Part shown: positions 33,701 to 43,016 of the stretch, in pieces
Layout of the letters: each line of letters opens with the position of its first letter
Position numbering within the stretch: position 1 is the first letter of the stretch
DNA from: an uncultured Lachnospiraceae bacterium
GTDB lineage: Bacteria > Bacillota > Clostridia > Lachnospirales > Lachnospiraceae
DNA length: 58,749 bases
Direction of reading: 5' to 3'
Assembly (NCBI GenBank): GCA_946403625.1
Contig: CAMJAP010000007.1
Coordinates: 1-58,749, forward strand
Program-made: the position numbers and the translations under genes
Notes under the pieces: model-generated
Told to the model about the DNA's origin: nothing
The model's database searches: none
The model's input: the letters and a program-made list of their open reading frames with translations, nothing else

Positions 33701-36627
33701 ATGACGGAAAACTCTCCGGACCGGAACAGCGCCTGCTGGAGGATTCCCGTTACATTCATCTGCCGAAGCAGGTGACCTCCATCGACACCAAGGCTTATCT
33801 GGACAATAAGAAGAATGCCATGAATCTGCCGTATTTTGCGGATTCTTTGGATGCCGCCGGAAATACGCCGAAGCGGGAGCGACTGTACGAGGATGATAAT
33901 CTGGCAAGTTATCCGAGCAACCAGAAGAACCATATCGGCGGTTACCATGCCGGCCTGTTCTCCTGCGAGACCGAGGAAAATGTCGATAACTTTATGGTGA
34001 TCGCCGACAATCATGGTTATGAATCCGCGATTACCGATCCGGAATACAAGAAGGGTAATGACTGGATCCTGGAAGTGACAATGCCGGGTGTTACTGCCAT
34101 CCCCGATTTTGCATTTGACAGTTGCGAAAACCTGCAGAGCGTAACCTTTGGGGAAAATCTGCAGACCCTCGGAAAGAATGTATTCCAGGGATGCAAGCAG
34201 ATGAATGCAGTGGCCTCCAATGCCTCCAAGTTCCCGTACGAGAACAATATCATTTTTGAAATCCAGGATGACGGAACCAAAAAGGTGATGTCCTGCCTGC
34301 CGGGAACCAAGGGTGTGATCGAACTGGGCGATGATGTTTCCGCATTGAACGAAGAAGCATTCTGCGGATGTGAAGAGATCGCATCCATCGATCTGAATAA
34401 AACTACGATTAAGGTGGTACCGGAGCGTGCTTTTGATCACTGCCGTCTGACTTCTCTGGTAAAACTGCCGGAGACTGTACATACCATTGAATCGGAAGCC
34501 TTTGATAACAGCAGCGAAAATATTACCATACAGATTCCGAATACCGGTATCATGGAGATCGCGGACGATTCCTTTGACCGTACGGTACAGCGTGTGACAT
34601 TGCGCGGATATCGTGATTCCACACCGGAACTGAAGGCAAATCGTTCTTCCACGGATAATCTGTACTTTGAAGAAATCGGAAAGGCATACATCGTGACCTT
34701 CCGAAACGATGATCGTACGATCATTGAGCAGAAGAAAGTTTATCTGAACGAAAACGAAACCTTTGGTAATACGAAATTCCCGGAAACCGAACCGGTGCCG
34801 TTGGAGCCGGATCATGTGGGATGGAAGTTCAGCCGCTGGCTTTGGATCGATCATGAGGATGTATACGGAAATGATCTGATCAGTGATATTAGGGAAGACC
34901 GTGATATTATCGCGCTCTTTACACCGGAAGAAAAACAGAAGTTTACGGTAACCTTCTTAAATGACGACGGCAGTCCCGTGCGTGTTGATGAGGTTTACGA
35001 AGGATCCTATGTGAATCCGCCGGTAAATATGACCTCTGTAAATAATCCGACCTATGCGTTCGTCGGATGGGCATATCAGCCGTCTACCTTTAGTGAGAAC
35101 CAGCCGGTTACCGAGAATATTACGGCAACGGCGAAGTATTCCAAGGATGTATATACCGTCAAACTATATTATGACGATATGACGCTGTTTAAAGAGATCA
35201 CAGTAGAAAAAGGCGGATATCTGCCGCAGCTGGATATTCCGGAAGATTCCAAGATCAATCCGGGCAAGCAGTTTGTGGGCTGGAAATTCTCTCCGTCCTC
35301 CTTTAAGGTGACCGATCGCGTAACGCAGGACGGCATCATCGGTGTGGCGGCATATTCTACCTATGATGTGCCGGATGGTTTCCACAGCGTAACCTTCTAT
35401 AACGATGACGATACCATCTTTATGGAGTATACCGTTCCGGACGGCGGTCCGATCTACAACCCGGGACATCCGAGTGATTCGGGAAGACATCCGAACGAAG
35501 GATATACTTTTGATAAATGGTCGTATCATCCGACCAAATACAATGTTGGTGTAGCTGTTTCGGAAAATGTCATCGCCGTAGCGGTATGGGAATATCTGGA
35601 ATATAAGCAGACACCGACACCGAAACCGTCCGGAACAACACCTTCACCGAGCGGGCCGACGACAAAACCGACCAGTTCTCCGTCGGAGAACCAAGCGGGC
35701 TATCTGGTAACGGTGGAAAACGGTGCGGGTACCGGAAGACACAAACCAGGTGAAGTGGTAACGATCACGGCGTATGCGGCAACAGAGGGCAAGGTATTTG
35801 ACCGTTGGACCACATCCAATGCGGATATCGGTTTCAGTAACGCCTATGCGGTAGCGACCACCTTTATTATGCCGACCCATGATGTAAAGGTAACGGCAAC
35901 CTATAAGAGTGCCAATGCGACACCGACGGTTTCCGGCAATACCGCCAAGACCACCGGAACACCGACGCCGGTACAGAATCCGGGAAACAATGATAATGTT
36001 TCCGGCAATACGATCAAGACCCAGCCGGGCAACGATAACAACGGCGGAACCGAAGTGCGCATCACTTCCGAGACCATTGATAACAACAATAAGAATCTCG
36101 GTACGGCATCCGTATCCGGATCGACGGATAACTTTGTGGTCAAAGTGACCGATTCGGCGGCGGCATCCGCAGCGGTAGAGCAGGCTCTGCGCAATACCTA
36201 CGGCAGCCGGTTCCAGGATCTGAAATATGTGGCATTTGATATTTCGCTGTACGATTCTACCGGAACCAGAGTGGTTACCAATGCCAACAATCTGGCGGTA
36301 ACGATCACACTGCCGATCCCGGATGAACTGGTACCGTATGCCGGCAATAACAAAGCGGCAGCCATCGCAAACGGTGCGGTAGAACCTTTGGAAGTGAAGT
36401 TTACCACGATCGACGGTGTACCGTGTATGCGATTTACGGCAACACACTTCTCGCCGTATACGATCTATGTAGATACCCAGAACCTGGTTCGCGGTGTATC
36501 GGATATCACACCGAAGACCGGTGACGGTATCGCGCCGAAGTGGTTTTTGTCCGCCGGAATGCTTTCCTTGTCCTGCGTGCTGTTCCTGTGGAAGGACAAA
36601 AAGCCGGCAGCGAAGGCAAAGAAGTAA
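30730..36627 (+). CDS. Giant LRR surface protein with B-repeats and TPKTG sorting signal
   Basis: A 1,965-residue wall-anchored protein. About 110 Ser/Ala/Asn/Lys-rich residues precede a signal peptide (hydrophobic core 123-137, likely cut after AKA147). BspA-type leucine-rich repeats (IGDRAFYNC, LKTIDLGG, IGKEAFEGC) run discontinuously from about 418 to 1320. Four InlB/Flg_new-like repeats follow (about 1320-1627), each with VTFxNDD-like starts and FVGW-like cores. Then come a Pro/Thr linker, one more beta repeat, a final folded domain and T-P1928-K-T-G-D, a hydrophobic stretch and a KKPAAKAKK tail. GGAGGG (30717-30722), seven bases before the ATG at 30730, decides the start. Adhesion to host or food polymers is likely but unproven. 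Confidence 0.9.
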   Translation: MADNRRLTEEQKRRIAEAHRKAAQGNRAASGAASGKSASSANGTRQSATSNAGNRTASGSRSSVSGNASATSGKKNTTTTASRNASAKSAPAKGNAKSAAKTEANGGKKKMTPKMKQTIRRSVAGVCLASSLIIAAIPGDRSGVAKADDATWEPSTTSGLDYSAASSDTRNGGVNQEAFLDRNTHSADHCSFLVYGSGSNYSLDFQYDYYEGSPSGGSRGAVISNFNQATMNAQTRTGSDPLVIDQYVITAYSEVEDYTAYVDYKNDLMNRWFDVPAIADAATPDLKINSYILDNDDNPINEREYEYSLIKEFLPTPEETVKKAKMDSENIPRYYCETHSHSGETIKEVNNNTKDNTGYRKYSDEGTLYIYCKESGGNTEFLKKNEQLVVGIASEAFGQYDYVSGGNTQTHQALANCSYVEISPQIIYIGDRAFYNCSSLKTIDLGGIKVIGNGVFQHCNNLNTVYMSEDTELIGKEAFEGCSNLKNLGLEGEVFDGSGAVFPSTVKGFAFGSFANCESLQKLDFSNTYNGTTIGEYAFYNLNSVSDIIFPEGSTMSIGTAAFAIDDGTNNKLKKFEFPNLHSNYTSPSAPSGTTNYQFEYENGKTYTSRIGDYILANRTALEDVTFHSLGTASVGYSDADKGSWQWVPYSTVQNCKSLKTVHFSQDEGFVAFDDRLFRHVEEPEFCVWGPGEASSYTTADNKKYARPRICTWTAKANNGLDYVPYRYQVGDDVHYEVGMEDESSDCKYICDIITDRPANGEATLQNCIYYPGDEGKELGLTREEPFVLPSQVGKYQLTQLGGFDLDWRQSFDPELKKNIHHLMMKDGSVKYIGDSAFSGAEKLESVTMPKDIQRIGDLAFGDTPNLRDVYWGMNSSANNISKDAFYTKGDRLYFHGNVTDSYYPFNYAMGENYINTEETRICYVTDADGDGFSQGLKMIRDNASTDIVLIDYPHINDLNSQNSNDKGLAIVYCKVMGLSKPSWISDELWNDGKLSGPEQRLLEDSRYIHLPKQVTSIDTKAYLDNKKNAMNLPYFADSLDAAGNTPKRERLYEDDNLASYPSNQKNHIGGYHAGLFSCETEENVDNFMVIADNHGYESAITDPEYKKGNDWILEVTMPGVTAIPDFAFDSCENLQSVTFGENLQTLGKNVFQGCKQMNAVASNASKFPYENNIIFEIQDDGTKKVMSCLPGTKGVIELGDDVSALNEEAFCGCEEIASIDLNKTTIKVVPERAFDHCRLTSLVKLPETVHTIESEAFDNSSENITIQIPNTGIMEIADDSFDRTVQRVTLRGYRDSTPELKANRSSTDNLYFEEIGKAYIVTFRNDDRTIIEQKKVYLNENETFGNTKFPETEPVPLEPDHVGWKFSRWLWIDHEDVYGNDLISDIREDRDIIALFTPEEKQKFTVTFLNDDGSPVRVDEVYEGSYVNPPVNMTSVNNPTYAFVGWAYQPSTFSENQPVTENITATAKYSKDVYTVKLYYDDMTLFKEITVEKGGYLPQLDIPEDSKINPGKQFVGWKFSPSSFKVTDRVTQDGIIGVAAYSTYDVPDGFHSVTFYNDDDTIFMEYTVPDGGPIYNPGHPSDSGRHPNEGYTFDKWSYHPTKYNVGVAVSENVIAVAVWEYLEYKQTPTPKPSGTTPSPSGPTTKPTSSPSENQAGYLVTVENGAGTGRHKPGEVVTITAYAATEGKVFDRWTTSNADIGFSNAYAVATTFIMPTHDVKVTATYKSANATPTVSGNTAKTTGTPTPVQNPGNNDNVSGNTIKTQPGNDNNGGTEVRITSETIDNNNKNLGTASVSGSTDNFVVKVTDSAAASAAVEQALRNTYGSRFQDLKYVAFDISLYDSTGTRVVTNANNLAVTITLPIPDELVPYAGNNKAAAIANGAVEPLEVKFTTIDGVPCMRFTATHFSPYTIYVDTQNLVRGVSDITPKTGDGIAPKWFLSAGMLSLSCVLFLWKDKKPAAKAKK

Positions 36628-36683
36628 ATACCAATGAATGATTTACATAATCCGATTATGTTAACGAAAGGAGGATGTGCCCG

Positions 36684-38291
36684 ATGAAACGATCAAAGAT
36701 CTTACTGATCCCTGCGGCGGCAGCGGCTTTGACCCTGCTGATCGGCGGTATGTATCTGGCACATGCTTCTTCGGCAGCCGATTTTAATACGGTGAACGGC
36801 GTGCTCTATACCTATACCGGTACGGATCGATCGGTGGTCATTCCGGCAGGGGTCAAAAAGATCGCGGATGATGCTTTTTACAATAATCCCATCATCGAGC
36901 AGGTAACCATCCCGTCTACCGTGGAAAGTATCGGTTCGAATGCGTTTGAAGGCTGCAGCGAGTTGCGTTCCGTGACGATCCCGGATTCCGTGGAGGTTCT
37001 GGGGGATGCGGCATTTATGGGATGCACCTCGTTACAAAGCGCCAGCATCGGATCCGGTGTACGCGAAATGGGAAACGGTGTGTTTGCCGATTGCGATTCC
37101 TTATCGTACATCAATGTGAGCAGTGCCAATCAGAATTTGATCGCCAATGGTCATGCATTGTATAATGCGGGAATGACCAAACTGTATCAGTATTGCGCCG
37201 GCAGTCCGTCCGAAGCCTATACGGTTCCCGGTACGGTAGAACAGATCTGTCCGAACAGTTTCTGGGGATGTGACAATCTGAAAGTGGTGACGATCCCGGG
37301 CATTGCGGAGATCTCGGAATATGCATTTACCAATTGCAAGGGCCTGATGAGTGTTACCATGCAGATACCCACCAACCGTATCGCATTAAAGGCGTTTGCG
37401 GGCTGCAACAATCTGGTACAGGCAATCGTTCCGGACAGCGTGCGGGAAATTCATGAAACGGCATTTGACGGCTGCCCCATGGATCTGCATCTGGTATGTT
37501 CGCCGTATTCCAAAGCAGCGGTATTTGCCGAGACACACGAATATCTGACCAGCGAAACGCCGGTATATACCATACGGATCGAAGAGAATCCGGAAGATGT
37601 GATCCGGCATACCTATACGACAGGCAGCGGAGAAACCACGGATGCGCAGGATAGCGTAAGTAACACTGCGGATAACACGGCATCGGCGACCTCGAACGGA
37701 TACTCCGGAACGGAAGTAAGTGCAACACCGACCGGAGAGCAGCATGACGGTCTGCGCATCACTTACGATGGTGTGGTACTGGGAAATGCCCCGGTGGTTT
37801 CGGACCGTGCGTATGTGATCGTGGATAATTACAATGTGGTGGATGCGTCGCGGAGCGCAGCACCGACACCGTCACCGACGCCCACTGCGGTACCTGCCGA
37901 TAACGGAAAGAGCATCGCGGATCATGCGCATTATCTGGACCTGACCTTAACGGATTTTACCTTCCGGGACGGACTGCAAAAGATCGGCGCGTTTGCGTTT
38001 GCCAGAAGCGGTATTACCAAGGCAGACCTGCCCAAAGGGATCACGGAGATCGGAGAAGGCGCCTTTTATCATTGCGACGGCCTGACGGAGGTAACCATTC
38101 CGTCCACCGTAACCAACATCGGAAAAAACGCGTTTAATTTTACGCCGTGGTATCAGGCGTGGGAAAACAATGCGAATGCATCGGATTTCCTGATCGTCGG
38201 TGACGGTGTGCTGATCGGATATAAGGGAAGCGAGACAACGCCGGCGCTTCCGGCAGGGGTAAAGCATGTGGCAGACGGCGTATTTGAATGA
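36684..38291 (+). CDS. Secreted BspA-like LRR protein, probably C-terminally truncated
   Basis: A 535-residue exported protein. A signal peptide or anchor (residues about 6-30, ending ASSAAD) is followed by LRR_5 repeats ([32 protein letters not shown]) to about residue 275. A low-complexity Thr/Ser region, a small domain and an [12 protein letters not shown] linker come next, then a second LRR block. It stops at [13 protein letters not shown], the first half of a repeat, with no sorting motif or membrane anchor, 38 bases before icd. AAAGGAGG at 36667-36674 sets the ATG at 36684; the ATG at 36675 is too close to that site. It is probably co-transcribed with the sortase module. Confidence 0.85.
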   Translation: MKRSKILLIPAAAAALTLLIGGMYLAHASSAADFNTVNGVLYTYTGTDRSVVIPAGVKKIADDAFYNNPIIEQVTIPSTVESIGSNAFEGCSELRSVTIPDSVEVLGDAAFMGCTSLQSASIGSGVREMGNGVFADCDSLSYINVSSANQNLIANGHALYNAGMTKLYQYCAGSPSEAYTVPGTVEQICPNSFWGCDNLKVVTIPGIAEISEYAFTNCKGLMSVTMQIPTNRIALKAFAGCNNLVQAIVPDSVREIHETAFDGCPMDLHLVCSPYSKAAVFAETHEYLTSETPVYTIRIEENPEDVIRHTYTTGSGETTDAQDSVSNTADNTASATSNGYSGTEVSATPTGEQHDGLRITYDGVVLGNAPVVSDRAYVIVDNYNVVDASRSAAPTPSPTPTAVPADNGKSIADHAHYLDLTLTDFTFRDGLQKIGAFAFARSGITKADLPKGITEIGEGAFYHCDGLTEVTIPSTVTNIGKNAFNFTPWYQAWENNANASDFLIVGDGVLIGYKGSETTPALPAGVKHVADGVFE

Positions 38292-38329
38292 GAATCAAAA
38301 AATGTGGTTCATATAAGGAGGAGAAAACT

Positions 38330-39535
38330 ATGGGAAACAAGATTGTTATGAAGACACCGTTGGTGGAGATGGACGGGGATGAAATGACCCGGATCCTTTG
38401 GTCCATGATCAAAGAGGAATTGTTGGTTCCTTTCATCGATCTGAAGACGGAGTATTATGATCTGGGATTAAAGCATAGAAATGAGACCAATGATCAGGTA
38501 ACGATCGATTCTGCGGAAGCAACCAAGAAATACGGTGTAGCGGTAAAGTGCGCAACGATCACGCCCAACGCAGCACGTATGAAGGAGTATGATCTGAAGG
38601 AAATGTGGAAGAGCCCGAACGGTACGATCCGTGCGGCTTTGGACGGTACCGTATTCCGTACCCCGATCGTGGTAAAGGGCATCGAGCCCTGCGTTCGCAA
38701 CTGGGAGAAGCCCATCACCCTGGCAAGACATGCTTACGGTGATGTTTACAAGAATGTAGAGATCAAGGTACCGGGCGCCGGCAAGGGATATCTGGTATTT
38801 GAAGGCGAAGACGGAACCGTACAGAAAGAGCTGATCCAGGACTTTAAGGGAGCCGGTATCCTGCAGGGTATCCACAACACCGACAAGTCCATCACCAGCT
38901 TTGCACGTTCCTGCTTTAATTATGCACTGGATCTGAAGCAGGATCTGTGGTTTGCAACCAAGGATACCATTTCCAAGAAATACGATCATAACTTCAAAGA
39001 TATCTTCCAGGAGATCTTTGATGCAGAGTACAAGACCAAGTTTGAAGAAGCAGGCATCACCTATTTCTATACACTGATCGACGATGCCGTTGCCCGTGTT
39101 ATGAAGGCAAAGGGCGGATTTATCTGGGCTTGCAAGAACTACGACGGCGATGTGATGAGCGATATGGTCAGCTCCGCATTCGGTTCCCTGGCAATGATGA
39201 CTTCCGTACTGGTATCTCCGGCCGGGGTATACGAGTACGAAGCAGCACATGGCACCGTACAGCGTCATTATTACAAGCATCTGGCAGGTGAAGAGACTTC
39301 CACCAACTCGGTAGCAACGATCTTTGCTTGGACCGGTGCATTGAGAAAGCGCGGCGAGCTGGACGGCACGCCGGAATTGTGTGATTTTGCGGATCGTCTG
39401 GAAAAAGCAACGATCGCAACCATCGAATCCGGCCGCATGACCAAAGACCTTGCGCTGATCACTTCTCTTAAGGACGTCAAGGTATTGAACAGCCAGGATT
39501 TCATCAAGGAGATCCGCAAGACGCTGGAGGCATAA
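38330..39535 (+). CDS. icd: Isocitrate dehydrogenase (NADP-dependent)
   Basis: A 401-residue isocitrate dehydrogenase that forms 2-oxoglutarate and supplies glutamate synthesis. The sequence resembles the eukaryote-like subfamily ([12 protein letters not shown], the [13 protein letters not shown] and [16 protein letters not shown] substrate loops, DGDVMSDM, and [11 protein letters not shown] for cofactor choice). AAGGAGG at 38315-38321 gives the ATG at 38330; an ATG at 38288 overlapping the upstream LRR gene is rejected. No citrate synthase or aconitase gene is nearby. Confidence 0.96.
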   Translation: MGNKIVMKTPLVEMDGDEMTRILWSMIKEELLVPFIDLKTEYYDLGLKHRNETNDQVTIDSAEATKKYGVAVKCATITPNAARMKEYDLKEMWKSPNGTIRAALDGTVFRTPIVVKGIEPCVRNWEKPITLARHAYGDVYKNVEIKVPGAGKGYLVFEGEDGTVQKELIQDFKGAGILQGIHNTDKSITSFARSCFNYALDLKQDLWFATKDTISKKYDHNFKDIFQEIFDAEYKTKFEEAGITYFYTLIDDAVARVMKAKGGFIWACKNYDGDVMSDMVSSAFGSLAMMTSVLVSPAGVYEYEAAHGTVQRHYYKHLAGEETSTNSVATIFAWTGALRKRGELDGTPELCDFADRLEKATIATIESGRMTKDLALITSLKDVKVLNSQDFIKEIRKTLEA

Positions 39536-39558
39536 AACGATAACTGCGAGGACACACT

Positions 39559-40239
39559 ATGGCACGATCTGACGAGGTTTTCCGTCCGGCATTGCAAGGG
39601 AAAAAATTACCGATCATATCACTGGACAACAAGTGGTATAAGTTGATGGCGGGAATAGATCATACTCCGCATATGCAGGAACTGGAAGAGCAGTTAAAGA
39701 ACCTGCTGAAACGTCAGGGCAAGATCAACACGGATTTAAAAGCGATCAATAAGGCCAAGGCAAAACTGCGGGACGAGATCGTAAATGCCATGGATGAAGA
39801 AAACGGTAAGGCAAAGCAGGAAGAGTTTTCGGCGCAGATCAATGCGCTCAATGCGCAGATGGAAGCCTATCAGGACGAACTACTGGATCTGCCCAGAGAG
39901 ATCGATGCGGTCAACAGTGAACTGATGCTGGAGACCATGGAGATCTGCTATGATGTGATCGCGCAGAATACCGAAAAGATCAACGAGATCGCGGATTGGA
40001 TTGCCAATATCCGTGTAGAACTGAAAAAGAATGTGGTACGCAAACAGGAATGCGAGTTGAAGAACCAGCAGATGTATGCGTATATGCATGACATCTTCGG
40101 GCCGGATGTGATCGATATCTTTGATATGAAATACAATCCGGAAGTGGAACATGTGGTAAAACCAGCGGCTCCGGCAGCACCGGCGCCGGCTGCGACCAAT
40201 GCCGAAGAAAACAATACGACATTGAAGGAAGGATCATGA
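39559..40239 (+). CDS. Coiled-coil protein of unknown function
   Basis: A 226-residue soluble protein I do not recognise. The N-terminus (FRPALQGKKLPIISLDNKWY) looks conserved and folded. Residues about 45-180 form a long heptad-rich coiled coil (QLKNLLKRQGKINTDLKAIN onward), and the C-terminus is an Ala/Pro linker with an acidic end. No signal peptide or membrane segment. GAGGA at 39547-39551 supports the start. Its stop overlaps the ATG of the NAD(P)HX-repair gene, so the two are coupled, but no shared function is evident. Confidence 0.75.
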   Translation: MARSDEVFRPALQGKKLPIISLDNKWYKLMAGIDHTPHMQELEEQLKNLLKRQGKINTDLKAINKAKAKLRDEIVNAMDEENGKAKQEEFSAQINALNAQMEAYQDELLDLPREIDAVNSELMLETMEICYDVIAQNTEKINEIADWIANIRVELKKNVVRKQECELKNQQMYAYMHDIFGPDVIDIFDMKYNPEVEHVVKPAAPAAPAPAATNAEENNTTLKEGS

Positions 40240-41750
40240 GCCTGATTTTTACAGAAGAAGAAATGCGCTCTTATGAGGGGTACCTGATGGAAACATTGGG
40301 TATCCCGTCTTTGCTGTTGATGGAACGGGCGGCGGGCTATATCTCCAAGAAGGTTTTTGAGCATATCAGACAACTTGCCGATGCCCATGTGGTCGTGGTA
40401 TGCGGCTGCGGAAACAACGGTGCGGACGGTATGGCGGCGGCACGACTGCTGGCGGAATATGAAAATGTCCGTATTTCGGTGGTACAGATCGGAGATCCCT
40501 CACGCCGGAGTGAAAGCAACAAGATCCAGGCGCAGATCCTGGAACATATGGGGATACGCATTACTTACGATCCGGAAGAAGTTTTGCAAAAACATACGGA
40601 TGTGATCGTCGATGCCATCTTCGGGATCGGGATCAACCGTGATCTGTCGGATGTATATTTGGATGCGGTGCGCAGTATCAATGCGTATCGTGAGGCACAT
40701 TCGGACTGCTATGTGATCGCCGTGGATCTGCCCAGCGGACTGCATACGGATCTCGGAATTCCGCAGCCGGATGCGGTAGTTGCCGATGAGACGGTGACGT
40801 TTGGTTATCCGAAGCGGGGTATACTGTTGCGGGAAGGCAGACGGTATTGCGGAGCGGTGACCTGCGGCGGCATCGGGATCCCGCAGCCGGACAGCGCGTG
40901 TGCGGACCGTGTCATGGAGTGGGGCGAAATCTGCAAACTTATGCCGAAGCGGGATCTGCTGGGACATAAGGGGACCTTCGGAAAAGTACTGTGTATCGCG
41001 GGGAGCGCCGGTATGCCGGGAGCAGCCATCTTAAATGCGGCTGCGGTATTGCGCAGCGGTGCCGGAATGGTCAAGGTGATCGGGGTATCGCAAAACCGGG
41101 ATCTGATGATGCAGGCAGTACCGGAGGCGATGTTTGTTGCAATGGATGATGAAATTGATGAGGAGGCCCTTGCGGCGGAGCTCCATTGGGCGGATACCGT
41201 ACTGCTCGGCAGCGGGCTGACGAAAGAACGAGCCGGTGCTTTTCTTAAGAGTACAGCCCTTAAGGATTGCGAAAAGCCCATGGTCATCGATGCCGACGGA
41301 TTAAATGCCCTGGCGGAGCAGAAGAAATTTTTGATGGCACGTAAAGAAAGCGGTCGGATCACCTATCTGACACCGCATCCGGGGGAGTTTCGACGGCTGT
41401 TTCCCGAGACGGAACCACATGCAGAGCAGCAACCGGATACCGTACGGGGGCTGGCAAAAGAGTACGGGGTCATCCTGTTGGCAAAATCTGCTACGACACT
41501 GGTGGCAAACGGAGATAAAATATATTATAATGCTATGGGATCGGATGCATTGGCCACCGCGGGCAGCGGGGATGTTCTGGCTGGTGCACTTGCCGCAGTC
41601 GTCTGCGTCATAAACGATCCGCTGATGGCTGCCGTATATGCCGATATCCTGCATGCCATGGCCGGGCGTGCCGCGGCACAACAGAGCGGCAATGCCGGGG
41701 TAACGGCTTCGGATCTGATCCGGGCGTTGCCGGCGGTGATGCAACGGTAA
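40236..41750 (+). CDS. nnr: Bifunctional NAD(P)HX epimerase/dehydratase
   Basis: A 504-residue fusion that repairs hydrated NAD(P)H. The N-terminal YjeF_N domain (about 1-215, with VVCGCGNNGADGMAAARLL and the DAIFGIGINRDLS segment) epimerises NAD(P)HX. The C-terminal ribokinase-like domain (about 230-500, with GHKGTFGKVLCIAGS, DADGLNAL, LTPHPGEFRRLF and AGSGDVLAG) is the ADP- or ATP-dependent dehydratase. The length is normal for the fusion. The ATG overlaps the upstream stop. Confidence 0.95.
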   Translation: MSLIFTEEEMRSYEGYLMETLGIPSLLLMERAAGYISKKVFEHIRQLADAHVVVVCGCGNNGADGMAAARLLAEYENVRISVVQIGDPSRRSESNKIQAQILEHMGIRITYDPEEVLQKHTDVIVDAIFGIGINRDLSDVYLDAVRSINAYREAHSDCYVIAVDLPSGLHTDLGIPQPDAVVADETVTFGYPKRGILLREGRRYCGAVTCGGIGIPQPDSACADRVMEWGEICKLMPKRDLLGHKGTFGKVLCIAGSAGMPGAAILNAAAVLRSGAGMVKVIGVSQNRDLMMQAVPEAMFVAMDDEIDEEALAAELHWADTVLLGSGLTKERAGAFLKSTALKDCEKPMVIDADGLNALAEQKKFLMARKESGRITYLTPHPGEFRRLFPETEPHAEQQPDTVRGLAKEYGVILLAKSATTLVANGDKIYYNAMGSDALATAGSGDVLAGALAAVVCVINDPLMAAVYADILHAMAGRAAAQQSGNAGVTASDLIRALPAVMQR

Positions 41751-41804
41751 ATTACGACAGCTGTAAAAGATTATTGATCCTAAGAAAACGAGGTAGCAAA
41801 AGGG

Positions 41805-42965
41805 ATGTTACATCAGGAGAGAGTTTACGCAAGCGTTAATCTGGACAATATCCGCTACAATATCCGGCAGATCCGGGAGCATATCCCGAAAAAGACCAAG
41901 ATCATGGCCGTGATCAAAGCGGACGGATACGGACATGGAGCGGTACGCATCGCTCAGGAACTGGCCGGTGTGGACAGTGTTTGGGGCTATGCCGTGGCAA
42001 CGATCGATGAAGCGCTCGAGATCATTGAACAGGGTATCGGTAAGCCGGTACTGATCCTGGGATACAGCTTTCCCATCACGCTTCCGCTGGCGGTGGAGTA
42101 CGGCATTCGCGTGACCTTATTTGACATCGAAAGCGCGATGTATCTTTCCGAACTAGCACAGCGTTTCGGCAAAAAAGCCTTTGTACATATCAAGCTGGAT
42201 ACCGGTATGGGACGTATCGGCATCAGACCGGATGCGGAAGGACTGGCTTTTGTAAAGGAAGTTGCAACGCTTCCGGGGATCGAGATCGAAGGTCTGTTTA
42301 CCCATTTTGCCAGAGCGGATGAAGCGGACAAGACCTATGCGGACAAGCAGTTTGCACAGTTTGACCGTTTTTCACAGTTGCTGGAATCGGAAGGGATCCG
42401 TATTCCCTTGAAGCATTGCGCAAACAGCGCCGGCATTATGGAAATGCGCAAAACCCATCTGGATCTGGTACGATCCGGCATCATTACCTACGGTTTGCTG
42501 CCTTCGGATGAAGTGGATCCGCTGCAGATTCATCTGCGGCCGGCCATGGAGATCAAGAGCAGCGTGATCTATGTCAAAACGGTGGCGGAAGGTACGGCGA
42601 TCAGCTACGGCGGAACTTTTACCACCAAGCGGGAAAGCAGGATCGCAACGGTTTCCATCGGTTATGCGGACGGTTATCCGAGATGTTTATCCGGCAAGGG
42701 AGAGGTACTGATCCGCGGACAGAGATTTCCGGTAGTCGGACGTGTGTGTATGGATCAGATGATGATCGATGTGACGGATGCTTTGCCGGAACGGGGAGAG
42801 ATCACGGTGGGTGATACGGTAACGATCGTCGGTCGGGACGGCAGCGAGTGCATTACCATGGATGATTTTGCGGCATCCTCCGGACGCATCAATTACGAGG
42901 CAGTCTGCGATATCGGTAAACGCGTGCCGCGTATCTATATCCGAAACGACGAAAACGCCGAATGA
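41805..42965 (+). CDS. alr: Alanine racemase
   Basis: A 386-residue PLP enzyme that interconverts L- and D-alanine for peptidoglycan. The PLP lysine is K38 in VIKADGYGHG. The second catalytic base is the Tyr of ISYGGTF near residue 268, and the C-terminal beta domain is complete (GRVCMDQMMIDVT). GAGG at about 41790 precedes the ATG. It follows nnr, an arrangement common in Firmicutes. Confidence 0.97.
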   Translation: MLHQERVYASVNLDNIRYNIRQIREHIPKKTKIMAVIKADGYGHGAVRIAQELAGVDSVWGYAVATIDEALEIIEQGIGKPVLILGYSFPITLPLAVEYGIRVTLFDIESAMYLSELAQRFGKKAFVHIKLDTGMGRIGIRPDAEGLAFVKEVATLPGIEIEGLFTHFARADEADKTYADKQFAQFDRFSQLLESEGIRIPLKHCANSAGIMEMRKTHLDLVRSGIITYGLLPSDEVDPLQIHLRPAMEIKSSVIYVKTVAEGTAISYGGTFTTKRESRIATVSIGYADGYPRCLSGKGEVLIRGQRFPVVGRVCMDQMMIDVTDALPERGEITVGDTVTIVGRDGSECITMDDFAASSGRINYEAVCDIGKRVPRIYIRNDENAE

Positions 42966-43016
42966 AACAGATTGGAACAGAGCGGGAAACAAAAAGGAGT
43001 AAAAAGGTTTTAAACT

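Noticed and set aside
33094..34854. A 586-codon open frame antisense to the giant LRR gene
   Set aside because: No start signal and shadow-type composition; the plus strand shows clear LRR repeats.
35590..36060. Pro/Thr and Ala/Thr-rich tracts in the LRR surface protein as a separate repeat locus or CRISPR-like array
   Set aside because: They are in-frame linker sequence of one protein, with no regular spacer-repeat pattern.
38288..38329. Upstream start for icd overlapping the LRR stop
   Set aside because: The ATG at 38330 has a perfectly placed AAGGAGG and matches family N-termini.
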